The notes below the pieces were generated by a model that saw only the letters and a list, made by a program, of their open reading frames with translations, made no database searches and had not been told where the DNA came from. A stretch of DNA of 53,164 nucleotides from Bacillus sp. RAR_GA_16. GTDB taxonomy: Bacteria > Bacillota > Bacilli > Bacillales > Guptibacillaceae. Position numbers and translations under genes: made by a program. Positions within the stretch are counted from its first letter, which is position 1. Each line of letters begins with the position of its first letter. Where the stretch lies: the NCBI RefSeq assembly GCF_020165985.1, contig NZ_JAIUKZ010000012.1:1-53164 (forward strand). The letters are read 5' to 3'. Shown piece by piece: positions 23,702 through 31,086 of this stretch.

Positions 23702-24019
23702 TCAGCGACCACCACAACGACCGCATCCACCACATCTGCCAGCGCATCCTCCGCAACCCGCACAACGAGCACAGCGAGCGCAACCTGCACAGCCAGCACA
23801 ACCGCCACAGCCAGCGCATCCCGCACAGCCAGCACAGCCTACGCAACCTGCACAACGGAAACATCCGAAGAAACATACAAACCCAATCAAACGCGTATCA
23901 TTCGGATCTATGTTCTGGTCTCCATTTGTATAATAGTTTGCTTGATCTGAAGGAATTAATTCTTGAGCATGGTACTCTCCAACATCTAAGTGCTGAAGAT
24001 CGTTTTGAAATTGATTCAT
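23702..24019 (-). CDS. Heterocycloanthracin/sonorensin-type bacteriocin precursor
   Basis: A 105-residue precursor peptide. Start ATG at 24019, five bases after GGAGGTG. The leader (1-48: MNQFQNDLQHLDVGEYHAQE and on) matches the leader of the heterocycloanthracin/sonorensin family. The core holds 18 cysteines between residues 49 and 102, nearly all in Cys-X-X triplets with X mostly Ala, Gly or Arg (CAGC, CGGC, CARC). The Cys residues are the expected substrates for conversion to thiazoles by the maturation proteins encoded at 8316-13676. No transporter or immunity gene is adjacent. Arginines at several repeat positions make the core cationic. Family known from Bacillus; the pairing with the distant enzymes is inference. 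Confidence 0.93.
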   Translation of the reverse strand: MNQFQNDLQHLDVGEYHAQELIPSDQANYYTNGDQNIDPNDTRLIGFVCFFGCFRCAGCVGCAGCAGCAGCGGCAGCAGCARCARCAGCGGCAGRCGGCGRCGGR

Positions 24020-24242
24020 TTCTGTCACCTCCATTAAACGTACATGGACTCATATCCATTTTCCTAAGCGCTTATCTTGTGAAACACTTTCTTCAACACA
24101 CTATGTCATTGGGCTGGGTGATGTTCCTGATGAAAGCGCGGAAAGTAGGTGGACAAAATGATGAGAGCAGTAGCTTTCCGTTAAAAAAGGCGTAGGGCTT
24201 TATCGTCTGCTTCTGGCGCCTAAAATTGAAGGCGTATAAAAA

Positions 24243-24265
24243 AAGCTACTCCGAATGAGTAGCTT
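24243..24265 (-). terminator. Terminator of the VOC gene
   Basis: AAGCTACTC and GAGTAGCTT pair perfectly around a 5-base loop; on the minus strand seven T follow. It sits 8 bases after the VOC stop and separates it from the precursor gene. Confidence 0.93.
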
Positions 24266-24272
24266 CCAATCG

Positions 24273-24641
24273 TTAGTTATGTACCTGCAGTTTGTTGCCA
24301 TCGGGGTCATAAAAGTGAAAGAATTGATGTCCTTCCTCTTCCTGGATCGATTCGACTTTTACATTCTGGTCAACTAAATAGTCGTACAGCCGGTTAATGT
24401 TTGACGTTGTTAGTCCAACCGAAAATTCTGGCTCGCCATTTTTGAAAAAATGCCCTCTCGAATGCTCATCCGCTTCAACCAAAACAAAGAGAGGACCTTG
24501 TCCAAGACCAAGAACAGCTAAATCACCCCGGTTAAACATTAAGTTAAACTGCAAACACTCTGTGTACCAGGGAACGGACTCACTAAGATTGACAACAGGT
24601 ATTCGAATATAGTGAATCCCGTTAAAAAGAGAATCGCTCAT
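24273..24641 (-). CDS. VOC-family protein
   Basis: A 122-residue protein from ATG at 24641, preceded by AGGAGGAA; the frame extends upstream without a site. VOC pattern: GIHYIRIPVVNLSESVPWYTECLQFNLMF, LAVLGLGQGPLFVLVEADE, EFSVGLTTSNINRLYDYLVDQNVKVESI and the metal-side loop FHFYDPDGNKLQVHN. This is one of six VOC genes in the window. Substrate unknown. Upstream of the bacteriocin precursor on the same strand, but with its own terminator. Confidence 0.88.
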   Translation of the reverse strand: MSDSLFNGIHYIRIPVVNLSESVPWYTECLQFNLMFNRGDLAVLGLGQGPLFVLVEADEHSRGHFFKNGEPEFSVGLTTSNINRLYDYLVDQNVKVESIQEEEGHQFFHFYDPDGNKLQVHN

Positions 24642-24797
24642 GTTATTCCTCCTATATGTATCATTTCCTACATAACAATTCGTTCCCATTCGAATGTGTC
24701 CTTCTAGTTTTTGTAAATAAGAATAGATTTATTGAACGAATTTTGAAATAATTGATTTAGTAATGTTAGATCTAATAGAAAGCGCAGGCATTTACTT

Positions 24798-25559
24798 ATG
24801 AACAAAGTGATCATACGTAAGGTGGAAGAAGTCATAGGAAAAATACAACGAATGAGTTTATTACAAGATCAGGGGTATACATCAGAAGTGCACCAAGTCA
24901 TCACAGAGAAAGGAAGCTATGTGCTAAAAAGTTCCTATGAATTGAAATATCGCGAGTGGTTAGAAAAGGAAGCGGTTGTATTAGAAAAGCTAAATACGAA
25001 CGCCGAGATCCCAACGCCGAGCTACTATGGGTATTTTGAAGGGGAGAATAGTAGCCATCTTATCATGTCGTATGAGCAGGGAATGACGTTAACCAATGCG
25101 CTAAAGAAAGCGGAGAAGCATGAGCAGCTGGCATTCATTAAGAGTTTTGGACAATTTCTTCATCGTTTCCATGAAACGTCTGTTGTGGGGTTCCAGAATC
25201 ATGATTGGCTAGCTCAACAGTTAAAAAAGGCGGAGAGTTACGTGGAATTGGGTCAGGCCGATGGGGATTTTGCGCTTTTAGAGAAGCTCTTGATGAATCA
25301 ACCCTCCAGTATCAAACAGACGATGATACACGGGGACTGCACGACCGATAACGTGATGGTGATTAACGGAGAAGTGAGGTTGTTTATTGATGTTGCTGGG
25401 ATGACGATCGGTGATCCGAGATATGATGAATCGTTAGCGATTCGAAAATGGATCGATCATGAGGAATATTTAGAAGCATTTTATAAAGGTTACAGGCGTT
25501 ATAAGGTGACAAAAGAAGAGTTCGAGTATTTTAATGAGGGGTTATATGAATTTTTCTAA
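24798..25559 (+). CDS. Aminoglycoside phosphotransferase (APH)-family kinase
   Basis: A 253-residue protein of the APH/choline kinase fold. The catalytic loop is HGDCTTDN at about 178-185 (Asp180, Asn185) and the metal-binding Asp198 lies in FIDVAG, followed by GDPRYDESLA. The N-lobe includes YVLKSSYELKYREWLEKEAVVLEKL (nucleotide-contacting Lys and Glu). Such proteins phosphorylate small molecules; resistance to aminoglycosides should not be assumed from fold alone. The ribosome site is weak (GCAGG about 11 bases upstream of the ATG). Single gene. Confidence 0.82.
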   Translation: MNKVIIRKVEEVIGKIQRMSLLQDQGYTSEVHQVITEKGSYVLKSSYELKYREWLEKEAVVLEKLNTNAEIPTPSYYGYFEGENSSHLIMSYEQGMTLTNALKKAEKHEQLAFIKSFGQFLHRFHETSVVGFQNHDWLAQQLKKAESYVELGQADGDFALLEKLLMNQPSSIKQTMIHGDCTTDNVMVINGEVRLFIDVAGMTIGDPRYDESLAIRKWIDHEEYLEAFYKGYRRYKVTKEEFEYFNEGLYEFF

Positions 25560-25777
25560 TGAAAAAGCAAGGACTGTATTTAAGGGAATCAAATGAAGGA
25601 ATGAGCGTTTAGGCGGATGGTATTTTTTTGATCTTGTTTATTGGATTGTTTTTTTTTAGGAAAAGGACTGTTTGGTCGAATTGGCATATCGTTTTTCTGT
25701 ATAGGCGTACTGTGTGTTTTATTATTAAAGATTGCCTAAAGGAAAATATAAAAATGATGGATCACCCAGATGCTTAC
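25560..25777 (+). other. Possibly decayed small membrane-protein gene
   Basis: No intact gene. From 25619 three frames carry hydrophobic segments joined at T-runs (TTTTTTT at 25623 and nine T at 25649): M-V-F-F, then DLVYWIVFF, then GKGLFGRIGISFFCIGVLCVLLLKIA ending at 25739. Length changes in the T-runs would give one small membrane protein. Speculative. Confidence 0.25.
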
Positions 25778-25969
25778 CTACATTTTCCTAGTTTTCCTTT
25801 TTTGTATACTTGGAGCCACTATAAAGAATCCACATATAAAGCCTCCGATGGAAGAGCCAGTTAATACACTCCATTTAGGAAGCTCACCATCTAATAGGAA
25901 AGCCATCAATATCCAAACAATCGGATAGATGAATATACCTACGAATCCCCAGAGAAGTCGTTTTTTCAT
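25778..25969 (-). CDS. Small membrane protein
   Basis: A 63-residue protein from ATG at 25969, with TAGGAGTGG upstream. Two hydrophobic segments, LLWGFVGIFIYPIVWILMAFLL and GGFICGFFIVAPSI (key stretches only), and a basic tail KRKTRKM. No known family recognised. It is on the opposite strand to its neighbours and lies between the APH-like and HIT genes. Confidence 0.55.
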   Translation of the reverse strand: MKKRLLWGFVGIFIYPIVWILMAFLLDGELPKWSVLTGSSIGGFICGFFIVAPSIQKRKTRKM

Positions 25970-26078
25970 AGTCACCACTCCTATTTTTTCTTTTTACATA
26001 CTAGTAGCCTTCTTGATAGCGGATTAAACGAAGAATAGCGTTTGTGAACAATAGAAATGAGTTAAAGGTGGGATTTTA

Positions 26079-26477
26079 TTGTCATACAAAGAGAATTGTC
26101 CATTTTGTCATCCTGAAAGAGACGAGAAGCAAAACATTTTATTTGAAAATGAATTTTGCTATTTCTTGCAACACGACGATCAACAAGACGTCTTAGAAGG
26201 CTGTGGCGTCATTGTTCCTAAGAAGCACCACGCGAATGCGTTCGAATTATCGAAAGAAGAGTGGAACGACACTTATGAACTTTTGCAGAATGCAAAGGAA
26301 TACCTGGATCAAGCGTTTTCTCCAGATGGTTATACACTTGGTTGGAATGTGGGAGAAGTCTCCAATCAATTCATTTCTCATAGTCATCTGCATGTTATAC
26401 CAAGATATGGTGACGAGCCTTTGGCTGGGAAAGGATTGTGTTACTGGCTGAAGCAGCCTGGGAATAAAAGAAAATAG
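26079..26477 (+). CDS. HIT-family nucleotide hydrolase/transferase
   Basis: A 132-residue histidine-triad protein. The active-site motif HSHLHVIPRY is at 101-110 (His101, His103, His105), and the N-terminus has CPFC (7-10) and GCGVIVPKKHHANAFEL. HIT proteins hydrolyse or transfer nucleotidyl groups (for example adenosine phosphoramidates). The start is TTG, supported by AAAGGTGGG; no ATG is available near the conserved N-terminus. Single gene, followed by a long hairpin. Confidence 0.9.
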   Translation: MSYKENCPFCHPERDEKQNILFENEFCYFLQHDDQQDVLEGCGVIVPKKHHANAFELSKEEWNDTYELLQNAKEYLDQAFSPDGYTLGWNVGEVSNQFISHSHLHVIPRYGDEPLAGKGLCYWLKQPGNKRK

Positions 26478-26489
26478 CACATCTAACCA

Positions 26490-26547
26490 AAGAACGGTGA
26501 TGAAATATTAAAGGAAATCCATCTTTATGTGATCATCACCAGTTCTT
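26490..26547. terminator. Long imperfect hairpin after the HIT gene
   Basis: AAGAAC-GGTGATGA pairs with TCATCACC-A-GTTCTT, one bulge, loop of about 29 bases. No T tract follows, so it may be a structured 3' end or a small-RNA-like element rather than a classical terminator. Confidence 0.45.
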
Positions 26548-26660
26548 GTCACTCAATTTCTACTTGAGTTGATACAATGACTCTCTTCAAGAAATAATTG
26601 ATAGGATAAAGGTAATGGGCAAGTTACACTTTTATCAACATAACGAAAGGGGTGGTAAGG

Positions 26661-27581
26661 TTGTTTGATATGAATAAGGTTGGGAAAAGAATAGCGCATT
26701 TGAGGAAGGAAAAAAACATTACACAGATGGCACTCGCTGATCTTTTAGGCGTCAGTTTTCAAGCGGTTAGCAACTGGGAACGTGGTCAAACGATGCCAGA
26801 TATCTCCAAACTACCAGAGCTCGAAAAACAATTCGATGTAAGCATTGATGACATTCTTGATGAAAGTAAAGGAACAAGAGTGGTTACTCAATTTGTAGAG
26901 AAAGGGTCATTAGAAAGGACAGAATTGATAGAGAAAGAAGAACTGATTCATGCTGCACCAATCATTACGACAGAACAGGCTGAGATGGCATACCAAAAGA
27001 TTGAGGGTGAATTGACTTCTGGAGAGATATCTATTCTTTCACCTTACCTTCATCAAGAAACGATCGATGGATTGGCAAAGAAAGAATTCATGAAGAGAGG
27101 AATAAGCGGACTCTCTACTTTTGCGTCTTTTATTAGTCAGGAAGTGATGGATGAATGTGTGAAAGAAGAGTTTACGCGAAGTAGATTGAAACACTTTTCA
27201 ATCGTAGGGCCATTTATTAGCCAGGAACTCATAGATGCTTGTGCGCTAGAAGAATGTCAATTGAATGGTGTGGATGGATTATTACCGATCGCTCCTTTTA
27301 TAAGCGAAGAAGCTCTTAACGACTGTATTAAGATTGAGTATGAGATTAACGGATTAAAAGGCTTGTCGTCGATTGCTCCGTTTGTCGAGGAAGAGACGTT
27401 ACATTATTATGTTAAAGAGAGTACCCGTGTAAATGGTATTTCCTCTATCGTTTCACTAGCTCCATTTGTTGATGAGGAGGTTTTAAATCAACTCGCACTA
27501 GAAGCCATTTCGAAAGAAGGGATAAGTGGTTTAACCCCCATCTTGCCTTATATTGATGATAACCTTTTATCAAGAAAGTAG
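26661..27581 (+). CDS. XRE regulator with six tandem 28-residue repeats
   Basis: A 306-residue protein from TTG at 26661 (AAAGGGG eight bases upstream). The N-terminal helix-turn-helix is ITQMALADLLGVSFQAVSNWERGQTMPDISKLPELEKQF (key residues Q-LAD-LGVS-QAVSNWERG). From about residue 123 the protein is six full repeats of exactly 28 residues plus a partial seventh; each reads roughly hydrophobic-APF(I/V)-x-(E/Q)E-x-(L/I)(N/D) and ends in (N)G(I/V/L)xGL. They probably form an alpha-helical solenoid for protein or ligand binding. Known XRE proteins carry C-terminal repeats of varied kinds; this exact one I do not recognise. Target genes unknown. Confidence 0.85.
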   Translation: MFDMNKVGKRIAHLRKEKNITQMALADLLGVSFQAVSNWERGQTMPDISKLPELEKQFDVSIDDILDESKGTRVVTQFVEKGSLERTELIEKEELIHAAPIITTEQAEMAYQKIEGELTSGEISILSPYLHQETIDGLAKKEFMKRGISGLSTFASFISQEVMDECVKEEFTRSRLKHFSIVGPFISQELIDACALEECQLNGVDGLLPIAPFISEEALNDCIKIEYEINGLKGLSSIAPFVEEETLHYYVKESTRVNGISSIVSLAPFVDEEVLNQLALEAISKEGISGLTPILPYIDDNLLSRK

Positions 27582-27727
27582 CTGTTGGTAGACTGCTAAA
27601 TTATAAAGAGTCACTTTCTATTATGGATAAATACGAATTTGATTTTCTAAGCAGCATCGATAAGGTGATAAGCTTTTTTAAAATGTAAAGGATAAAAGAA
27701 CCATTAAAATGAAAATGAGAGAAAAAG

Positions 27728-27762
27728 GAGTGCTAAGGGATTTTGTTATTAGCACTCTTTTT
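27728..27762 (+). terminator. Terminator, GAGTGCTAA family
   Basis: GAGTGCTAA and TTAGCACTC pair perfectly, followed by TTTTT. The same arms recur at 30874 and 33773. It lies about 150 bases after the repeat-HTH gene. Confidence 0.9.
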
Positions 27763-27773
27763 ATTTATAGGAT

Positions 27774-27810
27774 GAATCAGCAGAACCGTCCCGCCGATTC
27801 CCGCCGATTC
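27774..27810 (-). repeat. Family A repeat with one extra CCGCCGATTC
   Basis: GAATCAGC, AGAACCGTCCC and CGATTC form a minus-oriented unit at 27774-27800, followed by a second CCGCCGATTC to 27810. It abuts the TAG of the anti-sigma gene, sharing one base, and lies 12 bases after the T-run of the preceding terminator. Confidence 0.75.
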
Positions 27811-29231
27811 TAGTTTTTTGATGAAATATCAATTTTAATCGGTTCCAGCTCAATAGGATCATTCATACCAAATATTCCAAACGGAACCATAAGCGAGTAA
27901 TCATTGGTGTCGAAGTTAGGTGTATCTTTGAGATCAATTGTTGATCGTAAGTGTAAGGATGAAGGATCAATGATTTTCCCATTATTCCCGTAAATTAGTG
28001 AATCTCTTTGTAGTGCTTCATACTGTGCTTGACCATCGCTTTCTTTGATGACATCTTCAGAACGAATAAGAGTGATTTTATCAGCGAAGTTTAGAATGAT
28101 ATCTTTCTTGAAATTCTCAGGATCTATATTCTCTAAATTATAATCAAGTATGAGTTGATGGTTATTTAATTGAACATTGTTGACAACTATTTTGTATCCG
28201 AATCGCTTGCTCTTAATCTCAAAAGGGGTATCCTGGATACTCTTTATTGTATCGAATTCATCTCTGCTTACTCGAGGGTGAATCACAATATAGTCGTTAT
28301 TCTCAGCCAGTTTACTTCCGAAAAGAGAGCGTTCGGTCACTTCAATCGAATCATTGGTCTGCTTTGTGCTCAGTCTATTACCGATATTTTGTTTCGATAG
28401 CTCATTCCCTTGATCATCAACAACGTCAATTTCAAAATGATCATTTTCCCCATCTGTAGGTCGAGTTGTTGTATAATCCAGGATGGTCGTTGCTTTCCCT
28501 TTTGTTACTGAATTAAGATGAAAAGAAAATTCTCCGTTGGTTATAGTAGCATCTTCCTTAATTTTGATTTTTTCTTCAATGCTCTCCTTAATTGGAATGT
28601 CAAACTTCCATTCTCCTTCTTTTCCAAGAATCGAGGTAAATGTTATAGGTAAGGTGAAATCTTTCTCTATAGATTGATCAGGTTGATAAAATTCCATCGC
28701 TCCTACAAAACCTTCATCTGTTTCTTTTAATTCGCTCATGGATCCTGCCCATTGATTTTGTTCATCTCCATCAAACAAGTAATAGCTATAGCCGAATTCA
28801 GGACTGTTTTTGTCATTCATATCTTCTATTGAAAGTTCATTGGATGTTACTTCAAATGTGATGCCAAGCAGCATATTGTCATAATAAGCACTTGTGATCG
28901 TGACATCAACGTCGTTACTTGATGCTTTTTCGTTAAGTTCTGTAATGAATTGATTATGAAATAACTCACGTCCAATAGGAGAAGAAATTTCATCGTAAAC
29001 AATGTTTAGCAATGGAACCTTTGCAAGAACGTTGGTTACTGGTGAGAATACCAATCCAGAAACTAGTATGGTTGTGGCAACAGCTGACGATACGAGAGCA
29101 GGTGTCTTCCATCGACTTTTTTTACGAGTTTCTTTTTTACCTGCTTTCATTCCATTTGAAATAACTCTATTTAAATCTTCTTCAGGCACTTCGATGGAAT
29201 CCCAATGTTCGTTAAACCAATTTTTTTTCAT
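27810..29231 (-). CDS. Membrane anti-sigma factor with DUF4179 and DUF5643 domains
   Basis: About 473 residues. The N-terminal 40 residues (NWFNEHWDSIEVPEEDL) are cytosolic and would hold the sigma factor; one membrane segment follows (about 47-70: TPALVSSAVATTILVSGLVFS), then a large extracytoplasmic part with DUF4179-like region (about 75-250) and a second beta-rich region (about 260-470). It overlaps the sigma gene by about 20 bases, which is typical of sigma/anti-sigma pairs. AGGAGG lies 8 bases before a TTG at 29234 and 11 before the ATG at 29231; either may serve. Signal sensed unknown. Its stop touches a family A repeat. Confidence 0.88.
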   Translation of the reverse strand: MKKNWFNEHWDSIEVPEEDLNRVISNGMKAGKKETRKKSRWKTPALVSSAVATTILVSGLVFSPVTNVLAKVPLLNIVYDEISSPIGRELFHNQFITELNEKASSNDVDVTITSAYYDNMLLGITFEVTSNELSIEDMNDKNSPEFGYSYYLFDGDEQNQWAGSMSELKETDEGFVGAMEFYQPDQSIEKDFTLPITFTSILGKEGEWKFDIPIKESIEEKIKIKEDATITNGEFSFHLNSVTKGKATTILDYTTTRPTDGENDHFEIDVVDDQGNELSKQNIGNRLSTKQTNDSIEVTERSLFGSKLAENNDYIVIHPRVSRDEFDTIKSIQDTPFEIKSKRFGYKIVVNNVQLNNHQLILDYNLENIDPENFKKDIILNFADKITLIRSEDVIKESDGQAQYEALQRDSLIYGNNGKIIDPSSLHLRSTIDLKDTPNFDTNDYSLMVPFGIFGMNDPIELEPIKIDISSKN

Positions 29232-29745
29232 CAAGGCTCATTCCTCCTAACAGCTTTTTTAATTCACTTTTGGCACGATGTAGATAGGTCTTAATTGTTC
29301 CTTCTGGCTTATCCATTAATTCAGAAATGTGTTTGATGGATTGATCGTGAAAATAAAAAAGAATGATAACCGTTCGATAATTGTAATTCAAGGTAGTAAT
29401 GGCTGACATTAAGTCCATTTTTTCTTCTATTTCTATAGATTCCTTTTCTTTCAAGTAAGAAAAGTCTTCAGTAAGCACTACCTTCTTTTTCTTTTGAAGC
29501 ACATCATAAGCCGTATAAATGAGAATTTTCATAAGCCAGGCGTTAAAGAGTTCAGGCTTTTTTAACTGAGATAAAGAGACAAACGCTTTTGTCACAGTTT
29601 CCTGTACAATATTCAATGCGTCGTCTTTATTTCGCACATAGAGATAGGCGGTTTTATATAATTTTTCTTTTTGCTCATTTATTAGGATTTCAAAGGCCTC
29701 TTCATTTCCTTTCATCGCTTTTTTAACGTGTTTTTTATGTACCAA
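29212..29745 (-). CDS. ECF-type RNA polymerase sigma factor
   Basis: A 177-residue extracytoplasmic-function sigma factor. Region 2 is YKTAYLYVRNKDDALNIVQETVTKAFVSLSQL (key DALNIVQET); region 4 is NYRTVIILFYFHDQSIKHISELMDKPEGTIKTYLHRAKSELKKLL, the helix-turn-helix that reads the -35 box. TTG is the start, supported by AAGGAGG seven bases upstream. It should be held by the overlapping anti-sigma factor. TGAAACTTTT occurs 44 bases upstream of its start on its own strand, suggestive of autoregulation, but no clear -10 partner was found there. Confidence 0.93.
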   Translation of the reverse strand: MVHKKHVKKAMKGNEEAFEILINEQKEKLYKTAYLYVRNKDDALNIVQETVTKAFVSLSQLKKPELFNAWLMKILIYTAYDVLQKKKKVVLTEDFSYLKEKESIEIEEKMDLMSAITTLNYNYRTVIILFYFHDQSIKHISELMDKPEGTIKTYLHRAKSELKKLLGGMSLDEKKLV

Positions 29746-29880
29746 TGTGACACCTCCTTACTTATATGAGTGATCTTCCTCTCGAAAAGTTTCAACTATT
29801 TAAAAGATCGATAATATATCACTACTTTGGGGTTAACGGGTAGATCGAGGCTATTATTAATGCAAGCGCCCTAACTCATT

Positions 29881-29908
29881 TGAAACTTAAATAATACTAA
29901 ATCGTATA
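29881..29908 (+). promoter_or_regulatory. ECF-type promoter divergent from the sigma gene
   Basis: TGAAAC at 29881-29886 and CGTATA at 29903-29908, separated by exactly 16 bases, match the Bacillus ECF consensus (TGAAAC, 16 bases, CGTA). It faces the run of four small genes. The adjacent sigma factor is the natural candidate for using it. Confidence 0.75.
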
Positions 29909-29950
29909 GTAAGTGAAGGAATTAATTATTCTTTAGTAAGGAGAAAGATT

Positions 29951-30061
29951 ATGGTAGAAACCATTCTGGGCGTTTTACTAGTAGCAGTAATTCTTTGTAT
30001 ACTTCTCGCGATCGCATACTGGAGTTTCATCCAAATAGTTAAGTCTATTAAAAAAATGTAA
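29951..30061 (+). CDS. Single-pass membrane microprotein (36 residues)
   Basis: A 36-codon frame with AAGGAG seven bases before the ATG. The product is one hydrophobic helix (VETILGVLLVAVILCILLAIAYWSF: key residues I-LGVLLVAVILCILLAIAY) with a basic tail KSIKKM, so a positive-inside single-pass topology is expected. It is the first gene after the ECF promoter, about 36 bases from the predicted transcript start. No known homologue recognised; might be a stress-induced membrane peptide or modulator of the anti-sigma factor. Confidence 0.65.
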   Translation: MVETILGVLLVAVILCILLAIAYWSFIQIVKSIKKM

Positions 30062-30166
30062 TCGGTGTTTTATCGGATATCTTCTTCATATTTTCAACTA
30101 CATTTAGATTTTAGAGAAGTAACTGAAATAATGTCACAAAAGTGAAAAGCAGGAGTTGGTTATATC

Positions 30167-30337
30167 GTGATTTATATTGTATCTTTACTATCGACCATAA
30201 TTTGGATAACGGTAACGCGAGAATTAGGGAAAACTTCAGACCGGACGAATGTGCCTAAAATCGTTACGTTAATGTCAGCAGGTACTTTGTCAACAATCGT
30301 ACTGACCATTTCGCTTTTCCAAGAGATTCGGTTTTAG
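30167..30337 (+). CDS. Small two-pass membrane protein (56 residues)
   Basis: A 56-codon frame from GTG at 30167, with AGGAG 11 bases upstream. Two hydrophobic stretches (IYIVSLLSTIIWITV and ATLSTIVLTISLF-like GTLSTIVLTISLF) flank a polar loop RELGKTSDRTNVPK. Second in the plus-strand quartet; the next gene begins 44 bases later. Family unknown; existence supported by the ribosome site, codon structure and position. Confidence 0.5.
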   Translation: MIYIVSLLSTIIWITVTRELGKTSDRTNVPKIVTLMSAGTLSTIVLTISLFQEIRF

Positions 30338-30381
30338 AAAAGGCTAAAAGGATTAAATTAGCAAGAGAAAGGAAGAGGGCA

Positions 30382-30600
30382 ATGGCTAACTGTACAAATT
30401 GCCATTATAAATGGGGAGTTAAGGAGCTGTGGTCACTAGGTTTCTCTAAAAGTGGGAAGGAATGTCCTAATTGTAGAAAGAAACAGTACCTTTCATCTGA
30501 AACGAAGAACATGTTTACTTTAGGCTATTTGAGTATGCTCTTTATTATTATTCTTCCTTTTTATATTAAGTTAAGTGACAAAGATGAACCATTATGGTGA
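30382..30600 (+). CDS. CxxC-20-CxxC membrane protein (TIGR04104-like)
   Basis: A 72-residue protein with CTNC at 4-7 and CPNC, separated by exactly 20 residues, the definition of the cxxc_20_cxxc family, followed by one membrane helix (TLGYLSMLFIIILPFYI). The cysteines would form a zinc ribbon in the cytoplasm. The family is widespread in Bacillus and of unknown function. The ATG follows AAGAGGGC. Third of the four genes after the ECF promoter. Confidence 0.8.
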   Translation: MANCTNCHYKWGVKELWSLGFSKSGKECPNCRKKQYLSSETKNMFTLGYLSMLFIIILPFYIKLSDKDEPLW

Positions 30601-30633
30601 TGAATGACCCATTCGTCGCTTGGAGGAATTTAT

Positions 30634-30867
30634 TTGCAGTTATTTAAATCGATGTCGAATCGGCATGTAACGAATTGGAAAAAAGGAGCCGTCGTTGGCT
30701 TTTATACTTATTTGATCTTATTGTTTGTGAACTATCTTCATCATCTCATTTATTCTGATGATATCTTTTCATCGGCTATACTCTTTTGGTCGGGGTTGCT
30801 GATTGCTTTTGGTTATGAGCTTGTTTTAAACGTAATTGATAAAAGAACAATTAAAAAGAAAATATGA
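30634..30867 (+). CDS. Small two-pass membrane protein (77 residues)
   Basis: A 77-residue protein from TTG at 30634, 7 bases after TTGGAGG; the frame extends to 30604 without a site. Two membrane segments (about 20-38 AVVGFYTYLILLFVNYL and 52-70 SAILFWSGLLIAFGYELVL) and a basic C-terminus. Family not recognised. It closes the quartet and is followed 7 bases later by a GAGTGCTAAT terminator. Confidence 0.7.
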   Translation: MQLFKSMSNRHVTNWKKGAVVGFYTYLILLFVNYLHHLIYSDDIFSSAILFWSGLLIAFGYELVLNVIDKRTIKKKI

Positions 30868-30873
30868 GGAAAA

Positions 30874-30908
30874 GAGTGCTAATGGATGATGAAATTAGCA
30901 CTCTTTTT
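30874..30908 (+). terminator. Terminator, GAGTGCTAA family
   Basis: GAGTGCTAAT and ATTAGCACTC pair perfectly around a 10-base loop, then TTTTT. Ends the small-gene quartet. Confidence 0.93.
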
Positions 30909-30980
30909 GTATGGCTCTTTTTTAAAGGATTGTAGCTTCTGAAACAAATATTGAATAAAAATCACACTGAGTGATTGAAA

Positions 30981-31027
30981 CTCCAGGATGCTCCCGGTCC
31001 GCCCTGCGGAAAGCGAGCATCCTGGAG
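30981..31027. repeat. Long inverted repeat with CCTGCGGAAAGCGAGC core
   Basis: CTCCAGGATGCTC and GAGCATCCTGGAG are perfect 13-bp arms around a 21-base GC-rich interior containing CCTGCGG and AAAGCGAGC. There is no T tract. The interior resembles a motif found between genes in many Bacillales genomes, which I know only as a recurrent pattern. Confidence 0.6.
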
Positions 31028-31086
31028 CGGAAATTAACCACTCATATAGCAACAATGTTTACGATAAGAACCTTTTATTTGTAAAA

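Noticed and set aside
23673-23876. Minus-strand frame of Trp/Arg/Leu repeats beside the precursor
   Set aside because: It is an alternative frame through the same periodic DNA as the precursor core.
23702-24019. Keratin-like or spore-coat Cys-rich protein instead of a bacteriocin precursor
   Set aside because: The leader closely fits the heterocycloanthracin/sonorensin type and a complete maturation set is nearby; coat proteins lack this leader.
24100-24150. CcpA cre-like sequence TGAAAGCGCGGAAA near the precursor gene
   Set aside because: It departs from the cre palindrome in its right half and lies at no clear promoter.
23659-24195. 178-codon plus-strand frame rich in His, Asn and Arg
   Set aside because: It is the antisense shadow of the Cys-X-X precursor repeats; no ribosome site and no homology expected.
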